51,861 bases of DNA from CAZDWZ01 sp964509425 (GCA_964509425.1 CAZDWZ010000024.1:1-51861), one strand, 5' to 3'; shown: positions 27,136-35,283, numbered from the stretch's first letter. The notes: generated by a model not told the origin, from the letters alone. Translations and numbers: made by a program.

Positions 27136-27849
27136 CCTCTTAACTAAAGCGAAGTCGCGATTCGAAACGCAAACACTCTCGAGAGCCTGCTCTCAAGAAG
27201 GAGGCGAGGTAGACATCGAAACTTCCGGAAACGGGTCTTGGCTCGTAACTCGGCTGAGAGGGTGACTTCTCACCGGCACACTGCACGGAAGAAATTTCGT
27301 GTGACGTTCGTAAACTCGATATACCTGCGAATCCAAAAGTGCCGCAGGTGACAATAAGTCGTTGAGAGATTACGAGCGGCGGGAAACATGGAGTCTCTCG
27401 CAGAATTTATTCTGCCGGAGTTTATCTCTGAAAGGAGAGGTACCCTGAAACCCGGTGAGCGCGGCGTTTGGACTTCGAGACTCTTATCATTCGCTCCTCG
27501 GAGCGTATGCTGAGAACCACTCGAACGCCGTGTAGGATTCAAGGAGGACCGCCTTAGAGAACCCGTTACACCAGGGTTTCAGGTGAGGAACACATTCACT
27601 TGTGTCCCCCGCCCGGAATCAGGGGCGGTGGACCTCGTCTTTCGATGAGGCTCACCGCTGGGAGAAAGTGACGAGCGGACGTCTGCATAAAACGAAACCG
27701 GCTGGCAACAATCGGAGGTAGGCAAAGCAGATGAGAAGCAAAGTCCCGGACTGCAAGGTAACTTGTTTGAAGGTGATAAGTTAGTCCGTCGCAAGAATGA
27801 CTTTTTACCACGTGCGTAGCGAGCCAAAAGCTCGCTACGCTTTTTTTTT
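27136..27849 (+). ncRNA. Candidate large structured noncoding RNA ending in an intrinsic terminator
   Basis: About 700 bases without a credible gene contain at least twelve helices that can coexist or nearly coexist. Examples are GAGAG/CTCTC (27181-27194), ACCTGCG/CGCAGGT (27323-27349), GCAGAA/TTCTGC (27400-27415), TCTCT-GAAA-GGAGA (27425-27438), and CGGCGTTTGG pairing with TCGAACGCCG around 27462-27530 enclosing CGCTC/GAGCG (27492-27505). Further ones are CCGCCC/GGGCGG (27609-27628), CCTCGTC-TTTC-GATGAGG (27633-27650), CGTCTGC/GCAGATG (27680-27733), and CGGACT/AGTCCG (27747-27788) enclosing CAAG-GTAA-CTTG. GNRA loops and nested junctions are what one expects of a folded RNA. The 3' end is a 10-bp terminator hairpin, GCGTAGCGAG/CTCGCTACGC, followed by nine T. 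The 5' end is uncertain. It does not show the conserved cores of RNase P RNA, tmRNA, 6S RNA or a group I/II intron. The class is unrecognised. Confidence 0.72.
27814..27849 (+). terminator. Intrinsic terminator of the structured RNA
   Basis: GCGTAGCGAG at 27814-27823 pairs perfectly with CTCGCTACGC at 27831-27840 around the loop CCAAAAG, and nine T follow. This is one of the strongest terminators in the window. It has no protein gene in front of it on the plus strand, which is the main argument that the upstream segment is transcribed as RNA. Confidence 0.93.
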
Positions 27850-28526
27850 GCCCTTCGTCCGATGCTTGTCTCTTGTGTCTCTTGTCTTCGTCTTCCTGAT
27901 TGGACTTCAGTCGTCCTGATTGAACTTCGCTTGCCTCCAGCTCCTCCAAAACAAAAGAGCGCTCAACAACCGGGGCTCTTCGGCCGCAGAGAAGAATACT
28001 CAGAAGAATATTCATGGGAGAAAGCCACAAGGAAGAAAGGCAGGAGGTCTACCCGCTTCCCGCGGCAATTACTTCTCAAATCCGCAGGAAGCGACTAGAT
28101 TTTTTGGAACCACGTGCCAGCACGAAAGTGCGCTTTTAAGTCCGTCGCTTCTACTAGGGTATAGATAAGTTGTTGTTCCCACAAGTTGTTATCTCGTTTG
28201 GAGTTGAAGAGAACTGTTCGGAAATGGAAGGCCGCGGGTAACATTCGAGCGCTTGACCTAACGAAGCGCCACGGTTACTCGTAAGTTTCGTCAGTAATGA
28301 AGTAATGTTCTCTCAAACGACGTGAACAGATGAGCTTCCCTGACAACGTTCTTTCAAAGCGGGCTCCATTCTGGCTGATGTCGTGGAGCCCGATGTCATG
28401 GAAATTCATATTCGTTGTCTTCACCAACCGTGAAGGCAAAGCCATGAGCCCAATGGTTTTGACCTCTCTCCTGCCCACCCAACCCCACTTTCTCGCCCTT
28501 CCCTCTCTCTCTCGAGGAACGACACG
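27850..28526. other. Gene-free region with further hairpins
   Basis: No convincing gene lies in these 677 bases. Features seen are GCAC-GAAA-GTGC (28120-28131), AGATAA/TTATCT (28163-28194) and GCGCTT/AAGCGC (28249-28269). A 10-base word AGTCCGTCGC (28139-28148) is also present in the structured RNA at 27783-27792. There is a partial tandem repeat of CCTGATTG-ACTTC near 27895-27930. A leftward frame at 28275-28478 reads LHDISQNGARF, faintly like a PilZ motif, and might be a gene fragment. The region may hold a second small RNA or decayed DNA. Confidence 0.4.
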
Positions 28527-29255
28527 ATGGAAAACACATGGACGCGATTCCGCACCGTTTACAAGCGCGTGCAGGAGCCGCCGCCAAGCGGCACCCGAGT
28601 CAGCCGAATCTCACTCATTCGTGAGAAGGTCGGCATCCGACATGACACCAAGCTGGAGGACGTAAATCGGGACGTGGTCACGAACGACGAAGCAGAAGAG
28701 ATGGCCCTTCGCATCTACAACTGCGCGAACACCCAAGGCCGTCTGCACGAAGACGAACTGAAGGAGCTGACCGGCGAACGGCACCCGCTCGTGGCGGTGC
28801 TCGCGTTCTTCGTGAAGTTCGCGAATATCTCGGCACTCGCGAAGGCGGAGTCCGCGATCGCCTTGGCTCGCCTGCAAGATCGTGAACATCTCGACGACAC
28901 GTTCTTCGGCCCGGAAGTGAGCATCGTGGAGAGGACACAGCCCCGACCGGCGTTCGCGGCGGTCTCCGAAGTGTTCGACACGGATCCGGTCGTGATCTAC
29001 CTCGTGATGTGGGCCGGGTCGGTATCAGGAGCCGAACGCGTCGAGCGCACCGAAGCGGTGCTCTGCTGTCTCGCACAGATCTGCGAAATGCTCAGCCCGA
29101 CTCCTCGCGGCACCCTCGTCAATTTCGCGATCGCCGTCTCGAACAAGCCGGAGCCGACGGTCGAGGGCTGGGAGGAGCCGTCGGCGCACACGCTCGACAT
29201 CGCCGCGAAGCTCGGGACGCGACTCGGCATCCAAATTGTCAGGAAGGCGTACTAA
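28527..29255 (+). CDS. Hypothetical protein, GC-rich orphan
   Basis: This 242-residue protein is not recognised. The ATG at 28527 follows GAGGAA, a good ribosome site. It is soluble and predicted mostly helical. An N-terminal basic part (MENTWTRFRTVYKRVQEPPP) precedes a helical body with RIYNCANTQGRLHEDELKEL and a hydrophobic stretch (VVIYLVMWAGSVSG) that is too short and polar to be a sure membrane segment. Third codon positions are richer in G and C than in neighbouring genes. That bias is shared by the gene at 30699, which suggests foreign origin for both. It ends 99 bases before the convergent binding-protein gene. Confidence 0.7.
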   Translation: MENTWTRFRTVYKRVQEPPPSGTRVSRISLIREKVGIRHDTKLEDVNRDVVTNDEAEEMALRIYNCANTQGRLHEDELKELTGERHPLVAVLAFFVKFANISALAKAESAIALARLQDREHLDDTFFGPEVSIVERTQPRPAFAAVSEVFDTDPVVIYLVMWAGSVSGAERVERTEAVLCCLAQICEMLSPTPRGTLVNFAIAVSNKPEPTVEGWEEPSAHTLDIAAKLGTRLGIQIVRKAY

Positions 29256-29353
29256 AGGGGGTACTCGATGGGCGGTAAACACTTACCATTCGTCACCTCT
29301 CCCTTTCCTTGAAGGTTTTCACTAGCGAAATGCTCGTGGCAGCCTTCGAGGAT

Positions 29354-30463
29354 CTACTTCAGTGCGACGAATCTTCCATCGGCTACTCGAAACATCTTCA
29401 CTCGCATCTTCCAAGAACCTTCTGGAGTGAATGAGATATTTCCAAGCGCACCAGGATAATCTTTCAATAGCCTTAGCTGCTCGCCTACTGATTCGCGCGT
29501 GAGCGTTGATTTTCGAATCGCCTCCGCAAGCAACCCAACGCCGTCGTAACCCCATGCGTAGTAGATCAACATTCTCGCCGGTCGATTATGCGTCTCTTCA
29601 TAGAGCTTCTTCAGTCGATGAGCATTTTCAGTTTCCGGATCGGTCACGAGCGACTGAAACACCCCTTCAAACACTGTCTTGTCGAGCTCAATCTCCTGCT
29701 CATTCAGATTGTCTGAAGTGATGATGGGTCCCTTGAATCCGAGTTGCCGGGCTTGCCGAAAGAACGTGAGGATGTGTGACGTAACCGGCGCGTAAATCAC
29801 GTCCGGCTTTTTATTCAACGCTCTTAAAAGCGGCGTGCGGTAGTCGGCTTCGGTCGGCGATGAAGCGTTTGATTCAATGATTTTTCCTCCGAGACTTTTA
29901 AACTCCTTTTCGAACCCGCTCTGCACGAGGAGCGACCATTCACTGTTCGTCGCCAGCGTGGCGGCAGTTTTTGCATTAAGTTCCTTTGCCGCAAATTCTG
30001 CTGAAACCTCGTACGTGCTCGGCAGCCAAGGTCCGATGCCGAACGCATACTCCCCAATCGCTTCAATCTCTGGTGTCGAATCCCAGACGGTTATGTTCGG
30101 AAGGTGCGCGGTCTCGAGAACGCTTCCAGCGGCCTTTGTCTCGACGACCCCGGTGATGACGACACCCAATATTCTCGGATCGGCCGAAAATTTCTGCGCC
30201 AGCATGTGCGCGCCTTTCGGCGTGTAGGCAGAGTCTTGGATGTCGAGCTCCAGTGTCCTCCCGAGAATTCCCCCTTTCTCATTAATCTCGGTGACGGCAA
30301 TTTCGGCACCTTCTCGAATTGCATTGCACCCCTGCGCAATCTCCCCCGTGAGGCAAAAGAGCCCCCCGATTCGAATCGGGTCGGGGCCTTCCGCGCTCGC
30401 AGATGAGGCAATCCAAGGAGACATAAAAGCCAGAAAGAGGAAGAGAAAATATATTCGTTTCAT
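29354..30463 (-). CDS. LivJ-like periplasmic substrate-binding protein (Peripla_BP_6)
   Basis: This is a 369-residue binding protein. The ATG at 30463 begins MKRIYFLFLFLAFMSPWIAS, a clear signal peptide cleaved at ASAEG; the longer frame to 30514 would add a polar extension without a ribosome site. The mature part opens DPIRIGGLFCLTGEIAQGCN and continues EINEKGGILGRTLELDIQDS, the classic first-lobe sequence of branched-chain amino acid or amide binding proteins. YYAWGYDGVGLLAEAI lies in the second lobe. No permease or ATPase gene is adjacent. It sits between two GC-rich orphan genes while its own codon use looks normal for the window. The ligand cannot be inferred. Confidence 0.9.
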   Translation of the reverse strand: MKRIYFLFLFLAFMSPWIASSASAEGPDPIRIGGLFCLTGEIAQGCNAIREGAEIAVTEINEKGGILGRTLELDIQDSAYTPKGAHMLAQKFSADPRILGVVITGVVETKAAGSVLETAHLPNITVWDSTPEIEAIGEYAFGIGPWLPSTYEVSAEFAAKELNAKTAATLATNSEWSLLVQSGFEKEFKSLGGKIIESNASSPTEADYRTPLLRALNKKPDVIYAPVTSHILTFFRQARQLGFKGPIITSDNLNEQEIELDKTVFEGVFQSLVTDPETENAHRLKKLYEETHNRPARMLIYYAWGYDGVGLLAEAIRKSTLTRESVGEQLRLLKDYPGALGNISFTPEGSWKMRVKMFRVADGRFVALK

Positions 30464-30698
30464 ACCGGTATTTGTATCGCGTTTCGAACCACCGATCACG
30501 CGCCCGTAAAACACGAGAGAAAATTAAGAGATTTCTGCGATCGAGTTAACTCTCACGAGAAACCGGCTGAAGACTGCAAAGGAATTGCATTCGAAACTTC
30601 GGGATCAACATGGGAGAGTTTGTGATCTCCCTGAGGAATGGACCAAAAAGAACCTCCCGGATCCCGGAGCAGAAAGCTCCGGGAATCCGGAAGAACAT

Positions 30699-31580
30699 TC
30701 ATCCTCGCTCAAGAGTGATCCCTTCCAGATCGCGAACGAGCACGAACTGCGACTGGGCACGCCGAGCCGCTTCGGCGGCTGCCTCGTAATGCACGTCGTC
30801 GAACTTAGAGTCCTTCAGCCCGATCGCCAGCCGACCGCCAGCCCTGCAGGAGGCCGCCAACGAGTGCGGGTCGGTATCGACGTAGACCAGCTCCGTCGTG
30901 CTCACGCCGAACCGAACGCACATCGAATAAAAGCTCATCTCGTCTTCCAGACCGCAGAGCTGGCCGTGGAACGGATTCCTCGCGCCATGCTCGGAGGTGT
31001 ACGCGGTCTCAACGTTCAACCCGCATCCCTCAAGGCCGGCGGACATCGCGAGAAGCAAGGTCATGCGGTGCGTGAAGCGAGAGACGAGTCGGGTCGTCGC
31101 AATAGCCGACGCCGAGGCGACGAACCGTTCCAGCCCATTGCGCGCCGCCGACGCGGCCGCATAACGAAGTCGGCTCTTGTCCCAGTCCTTGTGCAAGGTC
31201 GCGTGCGCATGAGCATGAATCCAACGTTGCAGTTCCGCCGTGCAGAAGCCGTCAGGTTCGGGCAACGCCGAGCGATGAAACTCTTCGTACGCCTCGTCGC
31301 TGAGCATCGAGAGCCAATGACCCCCGCGGTTGGTGTCGTCTTCAACCGCAAACATCTCAGGCTCGATCGTCCGCCTGGGCAGGGCGAACTCATGAATCCG
31401 CGCCTTACTATCCAAGAGACCACGGTTCTCGTAGTCACGAGCCAGCCATCGTCGGATCGCATCTTCAGCAAAGAGCCGAAGGGGATTTCGCTCGAGCGCC
31501 GCGCGCACGACCTCGAAAGCAACGACCTTGATCCCAGAAGGAACCTTGATGCAAGCCTGATCAAGCACCACCGGCGCCAT
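30699..31580 (-). CDS. Hypothetical protein, GC-rich orphan
   Basis: This 293-residue protein is not recognised. The start at 31580 is chosen because AGGAGA lies eight bases before that ATG; an ATG at 31634 (MDQFRFFIPAERF) has the weaker GAGG directly against it and remains possible. The protein is soluble and rich in Ala, Arg and Glu. A C-terminal part, ELVYVDTDPHSLAASCRAGG, looks vaguely like a Rossmann-type strand-turn-helix, but no catalytic motif is complete. GC content and codon choice match the gene at 28527 and differ from the window average. The opposite strand is also open for 336 codons, an effect of the GC-rich third positions; the Arg/His-rich product there is not protein-like. 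Confidence 0.68.
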   Translation of the reverse strand: MAPVVLDQACIKVPSGIKVVAFEVVRAALERNPLRLFAEDAIRRWLARDYENRGLLDSKARIHEFALPRRTIEPEMFAVEDDTNRGGHWLSMLSDEAYEEFHRSALPEPDGFCTAELQRWIHAHAHATLHKDWDKSRLRYAAASAARNGLERFVASASAIATTRLVSRFTHRMTLLLAMSAGLEGCGLNVETAYTSEHGARNPFHGQLCGLEDEMSFYSMCVRFGVSTTELVYVDTDPHSLAASCRAGGRLAIGLKDSKFDDVHYEAAAEAARRAQSQFVLVRDLEGITLERG

Positions 31581-31862
31581 CGTCCGTTCTCCTAAGAAAC
31601 GCTCCGCTGGAATGAAAAACCGAAATTGGTCCATCCTCGGGAGCAAAGACGGAGTGCGTCAAAACTTGCGCTCGAGCCTCGGCTCCCAAGAAACTTGCAT
31701 GTCCCAGTGTTTGAGTTTGAGAGAGCCAAACACGGCTTCATATCGAAATAGGAGACCAGGCGCAGACACTCAGTGAGCGCTCGAGTTTTTCTTCAGAGAA
31801 TCAAAGAGGATATCGTGAAAAAACTGCCAACAATTTTTCGGCAACACGCTCGCAGAATTGGA

Positions 31863-32555
31863 CTACACGTCTTCTGCCCACTCCAACGACTCGCTGAGCG
31901 AGGTATTTGCATACTCCAGGTGAATCACTCGGCGAGGCTTCGATGAAATTGTCTTTTTCGAAGAATGGAGAATCAGCGGCCGCATGAGGATTGCATCACC
32001 GGACTTTGTCGCGCAAAGCACACTTCCCATTTTCTCCGCGATCGCTGCGGCCTCATTTGCTGCCACCCTCCCGAGTCGATGAGATCCCGGAACCACCGAA
32101 AGCGCGCCGTTTGTCTCGTCCGAGGGATCGAGGTGAAGGCGAATAGTGAGCATGCTCTCAAGTATTTCTACTGGCGGCTGGACATGAACGATTCCTTCCT
32201 TGATCGACCACGGACCGTATCCCTCGACTTCGGACTTTTTGTTGACCGCAATCGACAGATCTTGATGCCAGGGCACCTTCCAATTCGTATCCTGATTCTT
32301 GTTAAACAAAATAGAGCGAACCAGTTTCGATCCTTGACCAAGCTCGGCCTCGATGAGGTCCAAGACAACCCGCGACTCTGAAAGCGCCTTTACCTCTGCC
32401 GAGCGACGGAGCAGTCCGCGCGTGCCGGCTGAAATGTCGGAATTAAATATTGGTTCGAGTGCCAAGCGGAGGGAGGCGACAACTTCGGATGTAAGAACTC
32501 CCCGGAGTATGCAAAACCCTGAGTAATCCAAATGTTTATTTTTTGAGATTCTCAC
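31863..32555 (-). CDS. Phytanoyl-CoA dioxygenase (PhyH) family protein
   Basis: This is a 230-residue non-heme iron, 2-oxoglutarate-dependent oxygenase. The iron triad is present: H97 and D99 in PWHQDL, and H197 in LILHSSKK. R208 or R209 is placed to bind the 2-oxoglutarate carboxylate. SVVPGSHRLGR is another typical PhyH block. The start is a GTG at 32555 behind CCGAGG. The open frame continues into the tRNA-Gly gene, which cannot be coding, so the short form is right. The leader between the tRNA and the start is an unusual pyrimidine-rich direct repeat. The substrate is unknown; bacterial members hydroxylate lipids, amino acids or natural products. It may share a transcript with the tRNA upstream. 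Confidence 0.88.
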   Translation of the reverse strand: MRISKNKHLDYSGFCILRGVLTSEVVASLRLALEPIFNSDISAGTRGLLRRSAEVKALSESRVVLDLIEAELGQGSKLVRSILFNKNQDTNWKVPWHQDLSIAVNKKSEVEGYGPWSIKEGIVHVQPPVEILESMLTIRLHLDPSDETNGALSVVPGSHRLGRVAANEAAAIAEKMGSVLCATKSGDAILMRPLILHSSKKTISSKPRRVIHLEYANTSLSESLEWAEDV

Positions 32556-32563
32556 GAATCCTC

Positions 32564-32606
32564 GGAGAGAGAAAATCGGAGCGAGAAAATAGGAGAGAGA
32601 AAATCG
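32564..32606. repeat. 28-base-period direct repeat between tRNA-Gly and the PhyH gene
   Basis: GGAGAGAGAAAATCG occurs at 32564-32578 and again at 32592-32606, exactly 28 bases apart, within a purine-rich tract that runs to about 32620. On the transcribed (minus) strand this is a pyrimidine-rich leader. It fills nearly all the space between the tRNA 3' end and the dioxygenase start. Confidence 0.75.
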
Positions 32607-32618
32607 AAGAGAAAAAAT

Positions 32619-32694
32619 TGGAGCGGGCGAACGGATTCGAACCGTCGACTTCCTGCTTGGCAAGCAGGCGTTCTAGCCACTGAACTACGCCCGC
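32619..32694 (-). tRNA. tRNA-Gly (GCC)
   Basis: The minus strand folds as a full cloverleaf. The acceptor stem is GCGGGCG/CGCCCGC, the D arm contains AGTTCAGTGGCTAGAAC, the anticodon stem is CCTGC/GCAGG with loop TTGCCAA (anticodon GCC), and the T arm contains GGTTCGAATCC. The discriminator base is T at 32622, and CCA is encoded at 32621-32619. Confidence 0.97.
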
Positions 32695-32831
32695 TCATCA
32701 AAGTTTCATAAGGGCGGAGGCGGTATATAGCCTAATTCGCTTGCGGGGGAAAGCGTCCTATTTGCTTGAAAAAACCCATTGATCCGGCAAGTAAATAGAA
32801 GCACCGAAAACGGCGGATGAGGAGCCGATTC

Positions 32832-34058
32832 CTAAACTTTTGCCATGGCCTCAGCGACTCGCTGGAGGGTGCTCGGGGTGATAGCCGCGATGCACAGGCG
32901 CCCGTCGTCAATACCGTAGATTCCGAATTCACGCTTCAGGCGTTCCATCTGAACCTTCGAAAGTCCGGAATAGAAGAACAAACCCTTTTGATTCCGAAGA
33001 TGGCTGAACTGCTCGCCTTTCCCCAGGGTCTCCAACTGTGACAGGAGGGAAAGACGCATTTCCGAAATTCGTGTGCGCATCTTTTTTACTTCGTCTTCCC
33101 ATCGCGCCCGTAGCTCGGGATTATTCAGAATGGTGGCAACCAGCTTCGCTGGATCTCGCGGCGGCGACGAATAGGTAGCACGAATATCAGTCTTGATTTG
33201 AGAAACAACTCGGGATGCTTCATCGGCGCTTTGCGTGACGACGTTGAGAGTTCCGATTCGACTGTTATAGAGCGAAAAGTTCTTTGAGAACGATCCTGCC
33301 GCGAGAAACGACATGCCTGCTTCGGTGAACATTCGAAGCACCTTCGTGTCCTCTTCCAGTCCCTGATCGAATCCCAGGTACGCGAAATCGAAGAAAGGTA
33401 TGAGCTGACCCTTTTGACAGAGCGCGAGCACTTCCGTCCATTGGGCTTCGCTCGGATCGAATCCGGTTGGGTTATGGCAATTCGCCTGCAACATGACAAT
33501 GCTATGAGCTGGGGCGCTCGCCAATGTCTGCTGCATTTTTTCAAAAGTCACGGTGCGGGTAACGTTGTCGAAGTATGGATATGTGTTTACCTCGAATCCC
33601 GCCCGCTCAAAAATGCGAATGTGATTCACCCAAGTCGGGTCACTCACGTACACTGAGGAGTTCGGGTAGTATCTCTTAAGAAAATCAGCACCGACGCGAA
33701 GAGCCCCAGTCCCGCCAATGGTCTGGATGGTGATAATTCGTTTCTGGTTCACAGCGGCGGAATCCGCACCAAAAAACAGGCGCTGAGACGATTCGCAATA
33801 TGAGGCAAGTCCGGTAATCGGCAGATAATCAACTTTGGCGCTGGGGTCTTCCCGCTCGGTCACCGGAACGGAAATAAGATTGGTTTTCATCTCGTGCACG
33901 ACATCAAGGAAACGAGTGCGCCCGTCATCACCCCGATACACTCCGATACTGAGATCGATTTTGTCAGTTTTGGCGTCCCGGATGTATTCTTCGCGGAGCC
34001 CGAGAATCTTATCTGCAGGAGCTTGCGTAACGGCATCAAATGCTGCGAACCCGGACAT
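32832..34058 (-). CDS. Aromatic/aspartate aminotransferase (class I)
   Basis: This is a 408-residue PLP enzyme of the AspC/TyrB family, transferring amino groups between aspartate or aromatic amino acids and 2-oxoglutarate. The PLP lysine is K259 in GSFSKNFSLYNSRIG. Other hallmarks are GGTGALRVGADFL near 115-127, NCHNPTGFDP at 193-202, and DFAYLGFDQG near 224-233. Family members are about 397 residues, so the gene is complete. AAGGG precedes the ATG at 34058. It is flanked by tRNA-Gly downstream and coaD upstream, all leftward, with gaps of about 110-140 bases, so cotranscription is uncertain. Specificity between aspartate and aromatic substrates cannot be told from motifs alone. Confidence 0.95.
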   Translation of the reverse strand: MSGFAAFDAVTQAPADKILGLREEYIRDAKTDKIDLSIGVYRGDDGRTRFLDVVHEMKTNLISVPVTEREDPSAKVDYLPITGLASYCESSQRLFFGADSAAVNQKRIITIQTIGGTGALRVGADFLKRYYPNSSVYVSDPTWVNHIRIFERAGFEVNTYPYFDNVTRTVTFEKMQQTLASAPAHSIVMLQANCHNPTGFDPSEAQWTEVLALCQKGQLIPFFDFAYLGFDQGLEEDTKVLRMFTEAGMSFLAAGSFSKNFSLYNSRIGTLNVVTQSADEASRVVSQIKTDIRATYSSPPRDPAKLVATILNNPELRARWEDEVKKMRTRISEMRLSLLSQLETLGKGEQFSHLRNQKGLFFYSGLSKVQMERLKREFGIYGIDDGRLCIAAITPSTLQRVAEAMAKV

Positions 34059-34168
34059 AAAAACCCTTCAGTTATGCCTGAATGAATTGAAAAAGGACTA
34101 TTTTGGTATCATGGATTACGAAGGGAAGTCGAGAGTCTCACCACCCTGACTTCTTGCATTCGAGTGGA

Positions 34169-34696
34169 TTACTTCTTAGATTTTTCTGAAATTTCTTTCA
34201 GTCTTCGAACGACGATTCTCGGCACAAGTCCGGAGACATCGCCGCCGTTTCTGGAGATTTCTCTCACCACGCTCGAGCTTATGAAAGAAACATGATCGGA
34301 AGTCATCAGAAATACCGTCTCTACCTTCTCCTGGAGATGTCGGTTGATGATCGCCATCTGGGCCTCGTACTCGTAATCCGTGACTGCCCGAAGACCGCGG
34401 ATGACCACTGAGCCGCCGAGACTAAGAACGTGATCGACAAGCAGTCCCTTGAATCCGCAGACAGACACTCGTTTCCGGCTCGCGGGCGGGAACTGCTTCA
34501 CAACTTGGCTCACCATTTCCACTCGTTCGTCAGCCGAGAAGAGCGTTCTTTTTTTGCTCTCGTTCACGACGGACACTCGCACCCGTTCAAACACGCCGAG
34601 CGCCCTCTCTATAATATCAACGTGCCCGTTCGTGATGGGGTCAAACGTGCCCGCATAAACGGCCAGTCTATCGTTTGCGTTTTTTTTGCTTCCCAT
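34169..34696 (-). CDS. coaD: Phosphopantetheine adenylyltransferase
   Basis: This 175-residue enzyme transfers AMP from ATP to 4'-phosphopantetheine, the fourth step of coenzyme A synthesis, in the cytosol. The nucleotidyltransferase motifs are T17 to H25 (TFDPITNGH) and ISSSVVREI near the C-terminus. The ATG at 34696 adds about ten residues before the usual first strand. A GTG at 34711 that overlaps the rsmD stop is an alternative start. The gene directly follows rsmD, a common bacterial pairing, and the two are almost certainly cotranscribed. Confidence 0.96.
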   Translation of the reverse strand: MGSKKNANDRLAVYAGTFDPITNGHVDIIERALGVFERVRVSVVNESKKRTLFSADERVEMVSQVVKQFPPASRKRVSVCGFKGLLVDHVLSLGGSVVIRGLRAVTDYEYEAQMAIINRHLQEKVETVFLMTSDHVSFISSSVVREISRNGGDVSGLVPRIVVRRLKEISEKSKK

Positions 34697-34707
34697 AAGA
34701 ATCAATA

Positions 34708-35283
34708 TCACTCGCGGAAATAGAGATACGCTTTTGAGTCTCCAAAAAATTTTTCAAAAATAAGCTCGAAGCCCTGGTCCTCCGGAACGTCGGGTTTTTC
34801 CTTCTTATCGCATTCCATAAAGAGATAGGCACCCCTGTCCAGGAGGCTGTTCGAAGCGAGTGACGCCGCAAGCCCATCCAACAGTCCCTGATGATACGGC
34901 GGATCGGCAAGTACCAGGTTGAAGGCCGGACCGTTCGCAGCATCCTTCACCCACTTCGCTACGTCCTGGCAGCGGACGTTTGTTTGGCCTGAAATTCCGA
35001 GTTTCCCGAGGTTGATTTTGAGCGCCTCAGCGAGACCCCGGTCGCGTTCGACAAATGTTGCGCTTTTTGCCCCCCGTGAAATTGCTTCAATTCCGAGCGC
35101 GCCGGACCCGGAGAAGAGGTCGAGAACGCGTAGGTCGGCATAGTCGAGCCGAGAACTAAGGGAGGAGAACACCGCTTCGCGAAGCTTGCCGGAGGTCGGT
35201 CGGATGCCGGACACCGAGGGGAAATGGATAATGCGCCCGCCGAGGGTCCCGCTGATGATTTTTAAATTTCCGATTTCGGCCAA
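34708..35283 (-). CDS. rsmD: RsmD-type 16S rRNA (guanine966-N2)-methyltransferase
   Basis: This 191-residue SAM-dependent enzyme should methylate G966 of 16S rRNA. The SAM site is DLFSGSGALGIEAISRGA and the catalytic motif is LADPPY, both at the expected positions. The initial GTLGGRIIHFP and RPTSGKLREAVFSSL match the family N-terminus. No ATG or GTG lies near the proper start. The TTG at 35283 gives the normal length and is preferred, although its ribosome site is poor. The open frame extends to 35562 but would overlap the divergent gene at 35371. The stop overlaps the possible GTG start of coaD. Confidence 0.92.
   Translation of the reverse strand: MAEIGNLKIISGTLGGRIIHFPSVSGIRPTSGKLREAVFSSLSSRLDYADLRVLDLFSGSGALGIEAISRGAKSATFVERDRGLAEALKINLGKLGISGQTNVRCQDVAKWVKDAANGPAFNLVLADPPYHQGLLDGLAASLASNSLLDRGAYLFMECDKKEKPDVPEDQGFELIFEKFFGDSKAYLYFRE

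Noticed and set aside
27136..27849. Identification as RNase P RNA, tmRNA or a self-splicing intron
   Set aside because: GCAAAGTCCCGGACTGCAAG slightly recalls the RNase P P4 region, but the other conserved core (AGAGCAAACC-like) and the needed length after it are missing. No tmRNA tag frame or tRNA-like ends, and no group II domain V or group I core, could be found.
27596..28030. A 144-codon leftward frame across the structured RNA and its terminator
   Set aside because: It would read through the perfect terminator hairpin and T run, and its product has no domain or regular composition. The RNA interpretation explains the region better.
30699..31580. HAD-like hydrolase assignment
   Set aside because: A segment VYVDTDPHS recalls a HAD strand, but the DxD motif I and the later lysine and acidic motifs are not in order, so no function is claimed.
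30585..31595. A 336-codon open frame on the plus strand opposite the GC-rich gene at 30699
   Set aside because: Its product is dominated by Arg, His and Gln with no hydrophobic core pattern, and it has no ribosome site. The minus-strand frame has AGGAGA before its start and protein-like composition. Long antisense frames are expected in GC-rich genes.
32564..32606. A CRISPR-like array
   Set aside because: Only two purine-rich units without unique spacers are present, so it is a simple tandem repeat. No cas genes or other repeat arrays were seen anywhere in the window.
32556..32663. An N-terminal extension of the PhyH protein
   Set aside because: It would begin inside the tRNA-Gly gene and translate a low-complexity repeat. 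A GTG with GAGG upstream gives the normal family length.
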